A DNA stretch of 64,000 nucleotides from Apibacter raozihei (GCF_004014855.1 NZ_CP034930.1:1860001-1924000); one strand, 5' to 3'; counted from the stretch's first letter, positions 54,097 through 63,597 are shown. Notes: a model not told the origin generated them from the letters alone. A program made the numbers and translations.

Positions 54097-54756
54097 ATGG
54101 CAAAAATCAAAGCAATTTTACTTGATATGGATGGAGTGGTTACAGATACAGAATCACAATATGAAATTTTTTGGGATCAATTAAAAGATAAATACGGTCT
54201 TGTAATGGATGACTTTAAGGATAAAGTAAAAGGAAAACGACTTAAGGATATCGTTGCTCAGTTTTTTTCATTTTTATCCTCAGAGCAGCAGCAACAGGTT
54301 GCCGATGATATAAAATACTATGAATTAAATGAGATGGTTTATACTCCGATTGAAGGTGTTGTTGATTTTGTAAATTCATTAAAACAATATCCGTTTAAAC
54401 TGGCATTAGTCACAGGAGCATTGAAAATAAGAGCGGAAAAAGCTATGAAAGATATTGGTCTGGATAAAAGTTTTGATATCCTTATGACGGCTGATGATGT
54501 AACGATAGGAAAACCTAATCCCGAATGTTTCCAAAAAGCTGCAGATAAACTTCATGTGTTACCTTCCGAATGTATAGTTTTTGAAGATGCATTCAATGGG
54601 ATTGAATCAGCAAAATCAGCCGGTGTAAATTTAATTGTGGGTATTATGACTAATTATTCGAAAGAACAGTTGGAAGAAGTTGCTACGATTGCTATACCTG
54701 ATTTTAAAAATTTGTCAGTTAATTCGTTATTTCAACTTTTAAAACTTGAAGTATAA
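54097..54756 (+). CDS. HAD phosphatase, beta-phosphoglucomutase-like, copy 1
   Basis: A 219-residue HAD subfamily IA protein with alpha-helical cap. Motif I is LLDMDGVVTDTES (Asp10 and Asp12), motif II LVTGALKIRAE near 107, motif III IGKPNPECF near 145, and motif IV VFEDAFNGIESA near 168. The DxDG pair supports phosphatase or phosphoglucomutase chemistry on a sugar phosphate. It is a clear paralogue of the gene at 56437. It probably dephosphorylates a small sugar or polyol phosphate made in the island. Confidence 0.85.
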   Translation: MAKIKAILLDMDGVVTDTESQYEIFWDQLKDKYGLVMDDFKDKVKGKRLKDIVAQFFSFLSSEQQQQVADDIKYYELNEMVYTPIEGVVDFVNSLKQYPFKLALVTGALKIRAEKAMKDIGLDKSFDILMTADDVTIGKPNPECFQKAADKLHVLPSECIVFEDAFNGIESAKSAGVNLIVGIMTNYSKEQLEEVATIAIPDFKNLSVNSLFQLLKLEV

Positions 54757-54857
54757 TGACTCATTTAAGTAACATTTACAATATAAACATCTGTAACTAA
54801 TTTAAATTATATTTGTAAGTAAGTTAAGGATATAAAAATATCTTTAAAAAGAAAAAA

Positions 54858-55547
54858 ATGAAAAACCATATAAAAACTATCGCATTTGATGCAGATGATA
54901 CATTGTGGGTAAATGAACCTTATTTTCAGGAAGCTGAAAAGCAATTTTGTACCTTACTTGAAAATTATCTTCCTAAGCACTTAATATCGAAGGAACTTTT
55001 TAAAACCGAAATGAAAAATCTACATCTTTATGGCTATGGTGTAAAAGGCTTTGTTTTATGTATGATTGAGACGGCAAATAGAATTTCAAATCAATCTGTT
55101 TCATCAGATATTATTGATAAAATACTATTTATAGGAAAGGAACTTCTGCAAAAGCCTATAAAATTATTACCTGGTGTAAACAAGATTTTAGAGAAGTTAA
55201 ATGGGAAATACCGATTAATAGTTGCTACCAAAGGAGATTTGTTAGATCAGGAAAGGAAACTTAAAAAATCAGGATTGGAAATCTATTTTCACCACATCGA
55301 AATAATGAGCGATAAAAAAGTCCATGATTATCAGAAGTTATTGAAACATCTGGATTGTAAACCCGAAAACTTTCTAATGTTAGGTAATTCTATTAAATCG
55401 GATATTTTACCTGTATTAGAGTTGGGCGGTTATGGTGGATACATTCCATACCATGTGACCTGGGTACATGAGCAACAAGAGATCAATCTGCAAAATGATA
55501 ATTTTATAAAATTAAAAAGTATTGACAATATTTTGAATTACTTGTAG
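54858..55547 (+). CDS. HAD hydrolase, YjjG/haloacid-dehalogenase-like
   Basis: A 229-residue HAD protein of a different branch from its two neighbours. Motif I is AFDADDTLWVNEPYF (Asp11 and Asp13), motif II VATKGDLLDQ near 119, and motif IV MLGNSIKSDILPVLE near 172, where Asn-Ser replaces the usual GD pair. The closing GGYGGYIPYHVTWVHE is typical of this family. It could be a nucleotide or sugar phosphatase. Its stop is two bases before the next start, so translation is likely coupled to the acyltransferase gene. Confidence 0.82.
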   Translation: MKNHIKTIAFDADDTLWVNEPYFQEAEKQFCTLLENYLPKHLISKELFKTEMKNLHLYGYGVKGFVLCMIETANRISNQSVSSDIIDKILFIGKELLQKPIKLLPGVNKILEKLNGKYRLIVATKGDLLDQERKLKKSGLEIYFHHIEIMSDKKVHDYQKLLKHLDCKPENFLMLGNSIKSDILPVLELGGYGGYIPYHVTWVHEQQEINLQNDNFIKLKSIDNILNYL

Positions 55548-55549
55548 AA

Positions 55550-56176
55550 ATGAAGACATTAATTGATATGGAACAATGGGATAGAAAAGAACATTTTCTT
55601 TTTTTTTCTCAATTTGAAGAACCGTTTTTTGGAGTTACAGTCACTATTGATTGTACGCAAGCGTATAGAATGGCAAAGGACAATGATAATTCGTTTTTTC
55701 TCAGTTATTTATTCAGAGCATTAAAAGCAGCTAATAGTATAGAAAATTTTAGATACCGTATCATAGACAAACAAATATATTTATTTGATAGCATAAGTGC
55801 TTCACCAACCATTAACCGTCCTAATGGTACTTTTGGATTTGCTTATATAAATTATTTCCGGGATGAAAATATTTTTTATGCTGAGGCTTTAAAAGAGATT
55901 CAAAGAGTACAGCAGTCAAATGATTTAATGCCTGCAGTATCTGGAGAAAGTGTGATTCATTTTTCAGCTATTCCCTGGATTGATTTTACAGCTTTCTCGC
56001 ATGCACGAAGTTTTACTTACCCCGACAGCTCACCCAAAATTACATTTGGTAAAGTAACAGAAAAGGAAGGGATAAAAACCATGCCTGTATCTATTCACGT
56101 ACATCACGGACTTATGGATGGTTATCATGTAGGATTGTTTACAGATAAATTTCAGAAACTCATGAATGAAGAATAA
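55550..56176 (+). CDS. Chloramphenicol acetyltransferase-like protein (CatA family)
   Basis: 208 residues with the full classical CAT layout: DMEQWDRKEHFLFFSQFEEPFFG at the N-terminus (read in parts), SAIPWIDFTAF near residue 143 with the oxyanion-region Ser, and catalytic HHGLMDGYH (His186, Asp190) near the C-terminus. CAT enzymes transfer acetyl from acetyl-CoA to chloramphenicol as trimers. The chromosomal setting, native base composition and tight coupling to a HAD gene suggest a resident acyltransferase whose natural acceptor may be something else. No mobile element flanks it. Confidence 0.85.
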   Translation: MKTLIDMEQWDRKEHFLFFSQFEEPFFGVTVTIDCTQAYRMAKDNDNSFFLSYLFRALKAANSIENFRYRIIDKQIYLFDSISASPTINRPNGTFGFAYINYFRDENIFYAEALKEIQRVQQSNDLMPAVSGESVIHFSAIPWIDFTAFSHARSFTYPDSSPKITFGKVTEKEGIKTMPVSIHVHHGLMDGYHVGLFTDKFQKLMNEE

Positions 56177-56436
56177 ACTTGTTGAAAACAGTATAATTTA
56201 AAGAATTTAAATTCAGTTATAACTACAGGCAATAAAGATGTTCAATTGTTTTTGAGAAGTATAAAATTTGTACATTTGTTGTAAGCTGATTACTTAGAGA
56301 AATAGATATGCGAAATCAGAATTGCTGGTTTAAACACTACCTTATAAAAATTGATTATACGTGGTAAAGCCAGTTTTTTTACCCAATGGCTTTTTCCTTA
56401 AATATTAAATTTAAAATTTTAAAAAACATTATAATT

Positions 56437-57063
56437 ATGGCAATAAAAGCAGTCCTGTTTGATATGGATGGTGTGGTTACAGATACAGAAACGCAATACG
56501 ATACTTTTTTTCATTCGTTTATTCCTAAATATAATTTACCTTCTGATTTTATGAGTAAAATCAAAGGAGTTCGATGGCCGGATATTGTTTCGAATTACTT
56601 TTCACATATGTCAGAAAAAGAAATTACTGATCTAGCGACTATAGTATCGGATTTTGAAAAAAACGATTTAGAATATAGACCTATTCCAGGAATTCATGAT
56701 TTCATAAAGGAATTGAAGGCTGAGGGATTTAAAATAGCACTTGTAACAAGTTCCATGAAGTTCAAAGCAAATATAGCTTTGGAAAAATTGGGTTTAAAAA
56801 ATACATTTGATGCAGAAGTAACAGGGGATGATATACAAAAAGGAAAACCTGCACCCGATTGTTACTTGCTGGCTGCTGAATTGGTTGGCTGTAAACCCGA
56901 TGAATGTGTTGTTTTTGAAGATTCTTTTGCGGGTATAGAAGCAGGTAAAAAAGCGGGAATGAAAGTGATAGCGCTATCTACGACAAATTCGGAAGAAAGC
57001 TTACAATCTCATACGGAAAAGATTATTCCGGATTTTGAAAATTTTCATTCTAACCAATTATAA
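56437..57063 (+). CDS. HAD phosphatase, beta-phosphoglucomutase-like, copy 2
   Basis: 208 residues from the start at 56437 (MAIKAVLFDMDGVVTDTET); an upstream in-frame ATG adds a basic, non-homologous leader. Motif I has Asp9 and Asp11, motif II is LVTSSMKFKA, motif III KGKPAPDCY and motif IV VFEDSFAGIEAGKKAG. It resembles the gene at 54097 throughout, so the two arose by duplication and are now separated by a HAD and a CAT-like gene. A 260-base gap precedes it; I see only a weak hairpin before it (about 56320-56380). A strong terminator follows. Confidence 0.85.
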   Translation: MAIKAVLFDMDGVVTDTETQYDTFFHSFIPKYNLPSDFMSKIKGVRWPDIVSNYFSHMSEKEITDLATIVSDFEKNDLEYRPIPGIHDFIKELKAEGFKIALVTSSMKFKANIALEKLGLKNTFDAEVTGDDIQKGKPAPDCYLLAAELVGCKPDECVVFEDSFAGIEAGKKAGMKVIALSTTNSEESLQSHTEKIIPDFENFHSNQL

Positions 57064-57099
57064 AAAAAGTTTCAGCGTATACGCTGAAACTTTTTTTTT
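57063..57099. terminator. Bidirectional terminator closing the polyol island
   Basis: A perfect palindrome AAGTTTCAGCGTA/TACGCTGAAACTT embedded in A- and T-runs, between converging genes, with about 18 bp of potential stem. Confidence 0.93.
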
Positions 57100-57116
57100 A
57101 TGAATTATATTAGCAC

Positions 57117-60100
57117 TTATTTACATAAAGATTTTAAAATTTTAGCTATTAGGCTGTTAGGATGGGAAAGCTCAAATTCTTCAATAGCATTTATGTTATT
57201 TTTAATCCGGTTATTAAGTAATCGGCTAATGATTGGATTTAAATTGCTGTATACATTAAGGATTCCGGGAATAATCGTACGTTTTATATGTTTATCTGAA
57301 AATAACAATACCAGAATTTTAGCATTTTGACTCTTAAAATTATTTATTTTAAGTACCTCAGTGATTAAGTTAAATTCATCTTTAGGGAGACTATTAAAAA
57401 AAGTTGATAGTAATTCATCTATTTCTCTGGATAAAATAAAATTTTTATTTTGTGTTTCTGAATAAAGGGTATTTACGATAGAAGTATTAGAGTTTAGTGT
57501 ATTTTCTTTCATAAGAATATCAATATTTAATTTATATTTCAAACACAAATTAAAAACTGTATTTAAAATTAAAAGTATTTGAGTTTGAACTTTTATTTCC
57601 TTTAAATCTTTAAGTATTTTCCATATTTCATGACCATAATCTGATAATTGACTGTATTTTGCTAAGGATACCCTCATAGAATCCGTATAAGAGTTATATA
57701 AAGTGTATTTTTCTAAAGTTTCACGTATCAGTATAATTTCTTTTTTTAAATGAATATGAGAATAAATATTCGTATTATTATCTTTTACAAAATCAGAAAT
57801 TAGATGATCTTTTTTAAAACGAAGAACTGCAATCTTTTCATCATACATACTTTTGTACATATTTTCCATATGATTTAATAAAACATCAGTATATCCTTCA
57901 ATAATTATTCCTGAATTAATTAATCTTATTATCTCAGTAATCTCATTCTTAAGCTTGTAAAAATCATTTATCCAAAGATAATTCGTATCAATGCATATTT
58001 TAAGTTTATAGCAGTCACCGGTGTTTTGAATTTCTTCCGACTTGGATATCATTTTAAGAGATTCGAATGAATTTATTTCTTTTAACTGTTTTTTTTGCTT
58101 TAATAATATTAATATAAATAAAGAATATATTGAGTTGATTTGTTTAGTAAAAAAAATTTTTTGATTTTTTGGTTTTTTCTTGTCAGTTATTGATAAATTT
58201 TGTTGTATGTTCCAATAAATATCTAAGATTTCTAAATCAGAATTTTTTATTAAGTCAGGTAAATCAATAATAAGATCTTTTAATTTTTGAACTCTACATT
58301 CAAGTTTTATATTTTTTAAATAAACAGTTTTATAAATTGTATAAAAAATAAAACAAAAGAAAAAACAAAAGGTGATAAAAAGAGACCAATAATTTATTTT
58401 ATTAAGATGTATTTCTTCATATTTTTTTAAATTGTCAGAATTTATCTTTAAAACTCCGGATTCCGTACATAAAAGAATATCGTTCGATTGAACCAGTGAA
58501 TTATAGATGCTTAAGTTTTGAAAGCCGGGTGATTTAATTTGAAAACTATCCTGATGTATATAAAAAGGGTAAATACCCTTATTAGAAATCGCTAAAAACA
58601 TACTGTCGTTAACAGGCTTCAGCTTATTTATGTTCAATGAATAGACAGGAAATTTAAATTTTTTATAAATGATGTGCTTATTAGTGAGAATGATAAATTC
58701 TTTATTATTTATATTTGTTAATATAAAATCTTTGATTGATGGATAATCTCTAGTATGGCTTATTTTTTTTAAAGTATCGGAGTAAAGATAAATTCCGTTG
58801 TTCAATGTTGAAAAATAAACATTTTTATTCAGCTTATAAAAAGCCGTAATATATAATGATTCGGCTGAGTATTGTTTTTCAATTTGAAAGTCTTTATTTA
58901 AGTAATACAAACCGGATTGAGTTCCTATGAGATAGGTGAAATCAGTTAAATTCTCTGAACTTGAAAATGTTGAAATAATACGTGATGGACACTTAAATAT
59001 AAATTCAGATTTAGCTAAGGGGTAAAAAGATTTTAATTTAATTTTTATTCTGTAAACCTCATTCTTGTCTGTATAATAATACAAATAATTACCAATAACA
59101 TCTATTCCTGCTATGCTCTGATTTTGATCTAAAGTGCAAACCCAATAAGCTTTTAATGAGTTATTTTTCAAACAATATAAATCATTCTGCGAAGTCAGGA
59201 AATAAGAGAAACTGCTGTTTTGAAAGGAAGTAATGATCCTTTTATTCTCATTTTTATATTTAAGATTGTAATTAAAAGGAATCTTCCACAGAGCATTCTT
59301 ACTTATGACATAGATAAGTTTTTGCAAAGAATCGGAAACACAAATATTTCTCCCTTCGAAACTTAACGGAAATCCATCCAAATTTTGTATGGAAAATTTT
59401 TCGGATCTATAAGTAAGCGTGAAATGATGGGAAGATAGTAGAGTTGAAAGTGTATCAGTATTTTTTATAAATACTTTTGAGTTTTCTTTAACCTGCTTTT
59501 TTTTCCAATTTTTCTGATCATAAGATTTACTATACAAATAGTTTCCACTTAAAGCATATAAAGTATCTCTGAAAACAGAAACATACTCAATAGTTTTATT
59601 TTTAATCAAATACGTATATGAATTTTTATTTCTATTGTATGAAACCAGTCCTTGAGAAGTGGAACCCAGAATTAAACTGTCCTGATAAATGCAAATATTA
59701 TGTGTTATCAGCAAATGGTTATTTTTATTTCGTGTTCCGTCAGTAAGTGTGATAACCGGTTTCATATCAATAAAGTCTGATTTTAAAGAAGTTTTATATA
59801 ATCCAAACGAAGTAGCTACAAAAAGAGAATCTTTATCCATAATATAATCATATGGGGAATATTGATAACCCTTATTGTGAATCGTGTAGGTTTTTATTTT
59901 TACTAAATTTTTGCTTTTAGTATTTTTCCAGACTTCTAATCCATTATTTCTGGAAGCAACAAGAAGTAACGTATCAGATTTATAACTAATAGAAGAAACT
60001 TTATATATTCTGTCATCAGCTAAATTAAATTTTTTCACCTCGTAATTGGAAAATTTAAAAACTTTTCCATTCTCAGAACCTATCCAAATAGAGTGTGTAA

Positions 60101-60236
60101 AATCTGTTGAAATGGATGACAGCTGATCATCAAAAAAAAATTCTGCCTGATTCAGTGGAAGCAAAGAATGATTTTTTTTACAAGAAAATAAACATAATAG
60201 AGTAAGAACCTTAAATAAGTAAAGATAATTTTTCAT
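57117..60236 (-). CDS. Large propeller-like lipoprotein/single-TM sensor of unknown output
   Basis: 1039 residues. The N-terminus is a lipoprotein signal ending LFSC (Cys19). Residues about 30-600 are repeated beta strands with motifs such as SIWIGSENGKVF, LLVASRNNGLEV and YLIGTQSGLYYL, as in the two-component-regulator propeller repeats of Bacteroidota sensors. One transmembrane helix follows at about 613-635 (SLFITFCFFFCFIFYTIYKT). The last 400 residues are mostly helical and unrecognised: no HisKA/HATPase, AraC domain or clear LuxR HTH. A LLFSDKHIKRTI...NVYSNLNPIISRLLNNR stretch near 985 might be a degenerate HTH. It is monocistronic. A sensor or signalling role is inferred from architecture only. 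Confidence 0.6.
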   Translation of the reverse strand: MKNYLYLFKVLTLLCLFSCKKNHSLLPLNQAEFFFDDQLSSISTDFTHSIWIGSENGKVFKFSNYEVKKFNLADDRIYKVSSISYKSDTLLLVASRNNGLEVWKNTKSKNLVKIKTYTIHNKGYQYSPYDYIMDKDSLFVATSFGLYKTSLKSDFIDMKPVITLTDGTRNKNNHLLITHNICIYQDSLILGSTSQGLVSYNRNKNSYTYLIKNKTIEYVSVFRDTLYALSGNYLYSKSYDQKNWKKKQVKENSKVFIKNTDTLSTLLSSHHFTLTYRSEKFSIQNLDGFPLSFEGRNICVSDSLQKLIYVISKNALWKIPFNYNLKYKNENKRIITSFQNSSFSYFLTSQNDLYCLKNNSLKAYWVCTLDQNQSIAGIDVIGNYLYYYTDKNEVYRIKIKLKSFYPLAKSEFIFKCPSRIISTFSSSENLTDFTYLIGTQSGLYYLNKDFQIEKQYSAESLYITAFYKLNKNVYFSTLNNGIYLYSDTLKKISHTRDYPSIKDFILTNINNKEFIILTNKHIIYKKFKFPVYSLNINKLKPVNDSMFLAISNKGIYPFYIHQDSFQIKSPGFQNLSIYNSLVQSNDILLCTESGVLKINSDNLKKYEEIHLNKINYWSLFITFCFFFCFIFYTIYKTVYLKNIKLECRVQKLKDLIIDLPDLIKNSDLEILDIYWNIQQNLSITDKKKPKNQKIFFTKQINSIYSLFILILLKQKKQLKEINSFESLKMISKSEEIQNTGDCYKLKICIDTNYLWINDFYKLKNEITEIIRLINSGIIIEGYTDVLLNHMENMYKSMYDEKIAVLRFKKDHLISDFVKDNNTNIYSHIHLKKEIILIRETLEKYTLYNSYTDSMRVSLAKYSQLSDYGHEIWKILKDLKEIKVQTQILLILNTVFNLCLKYKLNIDILMKENTLNSNTSIVNTLYSETQNKNFILSREIDELLSTFFNSLPKDEFNLITEVLKINNFKSQNAKILVLLFSDKHIKRTIIPGILNVYSNLNPIISRLLNNRIKNNINAIEEFELSHPNSLIAKILKSLCK

Positions 60237-60531
60237 ATAATTTTAATGTGGAGTTATTTTATATCTAATATCCATATATAAAATCGGAACTTTTGGTTTT
60301 TATTAAAATAAACCAGTTGGAAATCATTTTTAATTTTTTTGTCATTTTTTCAGATAAAATAATTTTTTCAGATTGTTTATTGAAAAAAAAATAATCATAT
60401 CAAAGCAAAAAATACGATCTGATAAAATGCTTTTCTATTGTAAATAGTTGTAAGCAAATAAAGCAACAAATACAACCCATCAAAAAGCCTTTATATACTT
60501 AGGTTTATCCGAAATATTTATCGAAAAGATT

Positions 60532-62205
60532 ATGAAAATTAAAAAATGTACTCTTGCTTTATTGAGCTTTTTGATGTTATGCTCATTAGTCAAAGCACAG
60601 AAAAAGAAACAGGAAAGTCATCCAAAATTAGTCGTTGGAATTATTGTAGATCAAATGAGATGGGATTATCTATATCGTTTGTACGATCGATATGGAGACA
60701 ATGGTTTTAAAAGATTATTAAATGAAGGATTTTCATTTGAAAATTGTATGGTTAATTACATACCGTCATTTACAGCCATTGGTCATAGTACAGTTTATAC
60801 AGGTTCCGTACCATCCATACATGGAATTGCCGGCAATGATTTTACCGAACAGGCAACCGGTAGAAATATTTATTGTACTGAAGATCCTAAAGTAAAAACA
60901 GTAGGTATTGATGATCCGGAAAATAAAGTAGGAAAAATGTCACCGTATAACCTTAAAGTGACAACAGTAACAGATCAATTGAAATACGCCACTAATTTTC
61001 GTTCTAAAGTAATAGGAGTGTCATTAAAAGATAGAGGTAGCATACTTCCTGCAGGCCATGCCGCAGATGCGGCATATTGGTTTGATGCTAAATCAGGAAA
61101 TTGGATAAGCAGTACATATTATATGCAGAGTCTTCCAGCCTGGTTATCTCAATACAATGCCAAAAAAATGCCTGAAAAATATCTTTCAAGAGATTGGAAT
61201 CCCGAATACCCAATATCTACCTATATCCAAAGTCCGGATATTAAATTATTAGGTAGATATGAAACAGGATTTAAAAATTATGAAACTCCCTCATTTCCTA
61301 TGAAAACTTCTGAAATGATAAAAACTTTAGGAGTTGGTTTGATTCAATATACACCATATGGTAATACAACAACTACAGATATAGCCAAACTGGCAATTGA
61401 CAATGAAAAATTGGGAAATAACTCTTCAGGAGATACCGATTTTCTTGCAGTTAGTTATTCATCTCCAGATAAGATGGCCCACCATTATTCCATAAATTCA
61501 ATTTTAACAGAGGACTCTTATATCAAGCTGGATAAAGAAATAGCAGATTTATTGAATCATTTGGATTCTAAAATAGGAAAAGGTAATTATCTTGTATTTC
61601 TAAGTGCAGATCATGCCGGAAATCCAAATGCAAAATTCCTTAATGATCATAAAATGCCCGCAGATGTTTGGGTATTCTCACCCTATGCAAAAAAACTAAA
61701 TGATCACTTAAAATCCAAATTCGGGAAAGATAATTTGGTAAGAAGCTTTATGAATTATCAGGTAAATTTAAACTATGATGCTATCAAAGAAAGTGGTTTA
61801 AACATAGAGGAGTTAAAACAAAGTTGTATAGATTATCTGCAAACTATGGATGGAGTTTTGTATGCCGTAGATATGAAGAAAGCATCTCAGGCTACGGTAC
61901 CTCATTATATTAAAGAAAAAATTATTAATGGTTATAACAAAGACCTTTCAGGAGAAATACAAATTATTTTAAAGGCAGGTTGGTATGACTGGGACTATCC
62001 GGATCCTACTAAAGGAGGAACGCATGGGACCTGGGGACCCGATGATGCGCATATTCCTTTTATCTTAATGGGGTGGAGGATTCCACATGGCCGGACTACT
62101 GAAGAAGTGTATATGACAGATATTGCACCCACGATTTCGGCTTTATTAAAAATACAAATGCCGAGTGGAGCCATTGGAAAGCCGGTAGATTATAAAATGA
62201 AATAA
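60532..62205 (+). CDS. pafA: PafA-like alkaline phosphatase
   Basis: A 557-residue periplasmic phosphatase of the alkaline phosphatase superfamily. The signal peptide ends near LVKAQ. Metal and active-site segments are GIIVDQMRWDYL (residues 36-47, first zinc Asp), the nucleophile Thr in IPSFTAIGHS near 80, GIAGNDF near 102, SSPDKMAHHYS near 311 and LSADHAGNPNA near 358; GGTHGTWGPDD near 490 supplies the last His. PafA releases phosphate from many organic monoesters, is calcium-independent and is common in Bacteroidota. An OprP-type porin follows after 75 bases. Confidence 0.9.
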   Translation: MKIKKCTLALLSFLMLCSLVKAQKKKQESHPKLVVGIIVDQMRWDYLYRLYDRYGDNGFKRLLNEGFSFENCMVNYIPSFTAIGHSTVYTGSVPSIHGIAGNDFTEQATGRNIYCTEDPKVKTVGIDDPENKVGKMSPYNLKVTTVTDQLKYATNFRSKVIGVSLKDRGSILPAGHAADAAYWFDAKSGNWISSTYYMQSLPAWLSQYNAKKMPEKYLSRDWNPEYPISTYIQSPDIKLLGRYETGFKNYETPSFPMKTSEMIKTLGVGLIQYTPYGNTTTTDIAKLAIDNEKLGNNSSGDTDFLAVSYSSPDKMAHHYSINSILTEDSYIKLDKEIADLLNHLDSKIGKGNYLVFLSADHAGNPNAKFLNDHKMPADVWVFSPYAKKLNDHLKSKFGKDNLVRSFMNYQVNLNYDAIKESGLNIEELKQSCIDYLQTMDGVLYAVDMKKASQATVPHYIKEKIINGYNKDLSGEIQIILKAGWYDWDYPDPTKGGTHGTWGPDDAHIPFILMGWRIPHGRTTEEVYMTDIAPTISALLKIQMPSGAIGKPVDYKMK

Positions 62206-62280
62206 AAGTCAATTACATAGCTTCTTTCAGGATTATGTATGGGTCCTGAAGAAGCTAAACTTAATCTTATGCCATAAAAA

Positions 62281-63471
62281 ATGAACATAGTAAAAATTAA
62301 AAATTTTTCTTTAGGTCTTTTCTTATTCTGTATTATGGGAAATGGTCAGTCACTAAATGTTAAAACCGGTGAAGGTGAAGATGATAAAATATCTGTGACC
62401 ATGGGGGGACGGATAGTTTTCGACGGAGCTTTATATTTCGATGATAAAACTCCTTTGGGAAACGGGACAACTATCACTGATACAAGGTTAACAGCTAAAA
62501 TGACCTATAAAAAATGGGACGTAAAGATTGATATGGGGTTTAACGATAAAAAAGTAAACACAAAAGATTTACATCTCAAATACAATATTAATGATAGATC
62601 TTGGGTCAAGCTGGGGTATTATGGAGAACAATTTGGGCTCGAAAACTGGGAAGGATCTGCCTGGCAAAAGTTCATGACAGCTTCTGTAAGTACACAGGTA
62701 TTTGGAACTAGTCGTCAGTTAGGCATAACTTATGTAAATTGGAATGATAAAGTTTATTATAGCGGGGGAATCTTTTCAGATAATGACGCCATATCCGATG
62801 TAAAAGAAGGAAATCAGGGTTATGCTTTTATAGGAAAATTATCTTATGCACCATTGAACAGCAAAAAGAATTTAATTCATTTAGGTATATCTGCCGAGTA
62901 TCGCACCGGAAATAGAAATGGAGTTGATGAAAATAATAATACTCAGAGATTTATGAATTATTCAAGTAATTTAGATACCAGAGTTGAAAAAAAGAAACCC
63001 ATAAATTTTACCCTTGATCAGGTTAAAAATCAGCTGCGATTTGTTGCGGAATTTATAACTGCTTCAGGACCTTTTTTCTTACAGGGAGAATATTACAATC
63101 TCCATGTAAATAGGAGAAAAGAGTATCACTCGTATGATGCTTACGGTTTTTATGCACAATCAGGTTTATTGCTGCTGGGAGATCAATTATATAAATATAA
63201 TCTGGAAGATCGTCGGTTAAAAAGACCTAAAGATAAAACTCTGGAACTTGTCGTAAGATATGATTATACTGATCTTAACGATGGCTTTTTTTCAAATGAA
63301 AGTTTAAAAGGAGGTAGAATTAATGATTTTTCTGCGGGTATAAATTATTACCTGAATAAGTATATCGGATTTAAAATTAACTATTCCTATCTATCTTTAG
63401 GAAATAACAATAATTTTGGTACGAAAGAGAATATAAATTTATTGCAAGGAAGGGTTTTAGTTGTTTTTTAA
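62281..63471 (+). CDS. Phosphate-selective porin O/P-type outer-membrane protein
   Basis: A 396-residue predicted outer-membrane beta-barrel. A signal peptide ends near MGNGQS, followed by KISVTMGGRIVFDGALYFDD, characteristic of OprO/OprP-family porins. Amphipathic strands continue to an aromatic C-terminus (GRVLVVF). WVKLGYYGEQFGLENWEGS near 110 is the family's conserved region. It likely shares a transcript with pafA and would admit phosphate released outside, or diffuse polyphosphate/phosphate into the periplasm. Selectivity is inferred from the family, not visible residues. Confidence 0.85.
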   Translation: MNIVKIKNFSLGLFLFCIMGNGQSLNVKTGEGEDDKISVTMGGRIVFDGALYFDDKTPLGNGTTITDTRLTAKMTYKKWDVKIDMGFNDKKVNTKDLHLKYNINDRSWVKLGYYGEQFGLENWEGSAWQKFMTASVSTQVFGTSRQLGITYVNWNDKVYYSGGIFSDNDAISDVKEGNQGYAFIGKLSYAPLNSKKNLIHLGISAEYRTGNRNGVDENNNTQRFMNYSSNLDTRVEKKKPINFTLDQVKNQLRFVAEFITASGPFFLQGEYYNLHVNRRKEYHSYDAYGFYAQSGLLLLGDQLYKYNLEDRRLKRPKDKTLELVVRYDYTDLNDGFFSNESLKGGRINDFSAGINYYLNKYIGFKINYSYLSLGNNNNFGTKENINLLQGRVLVVF

Positions 63472-63597
63472 AACAAAGTTGTTAGTTAGTTGTAAAGTCA
63501 TTCTTGATGACCAAAAGTAAAATTTTAAAATAATTTGAACTTTTATTCCATTAATAAATGCAACAATTGAAATTAAAAAATAAATTTGAAAATAATC

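Noticed and set aside
55550-56176. CAT gene as part of an acquired resistance cassette
   Set aside because: No insertion sequence, integron site or composition change flanks it, and it is two bases from a resident HAD gene.
30022-57063. Polyol island as a mobile genomic island
   Set aside because: I see no integrase, tRNA, direct repeats or IS at either end, and codon usage looks like the surroundings. Horizontal origin cannot be excluded without comparison.
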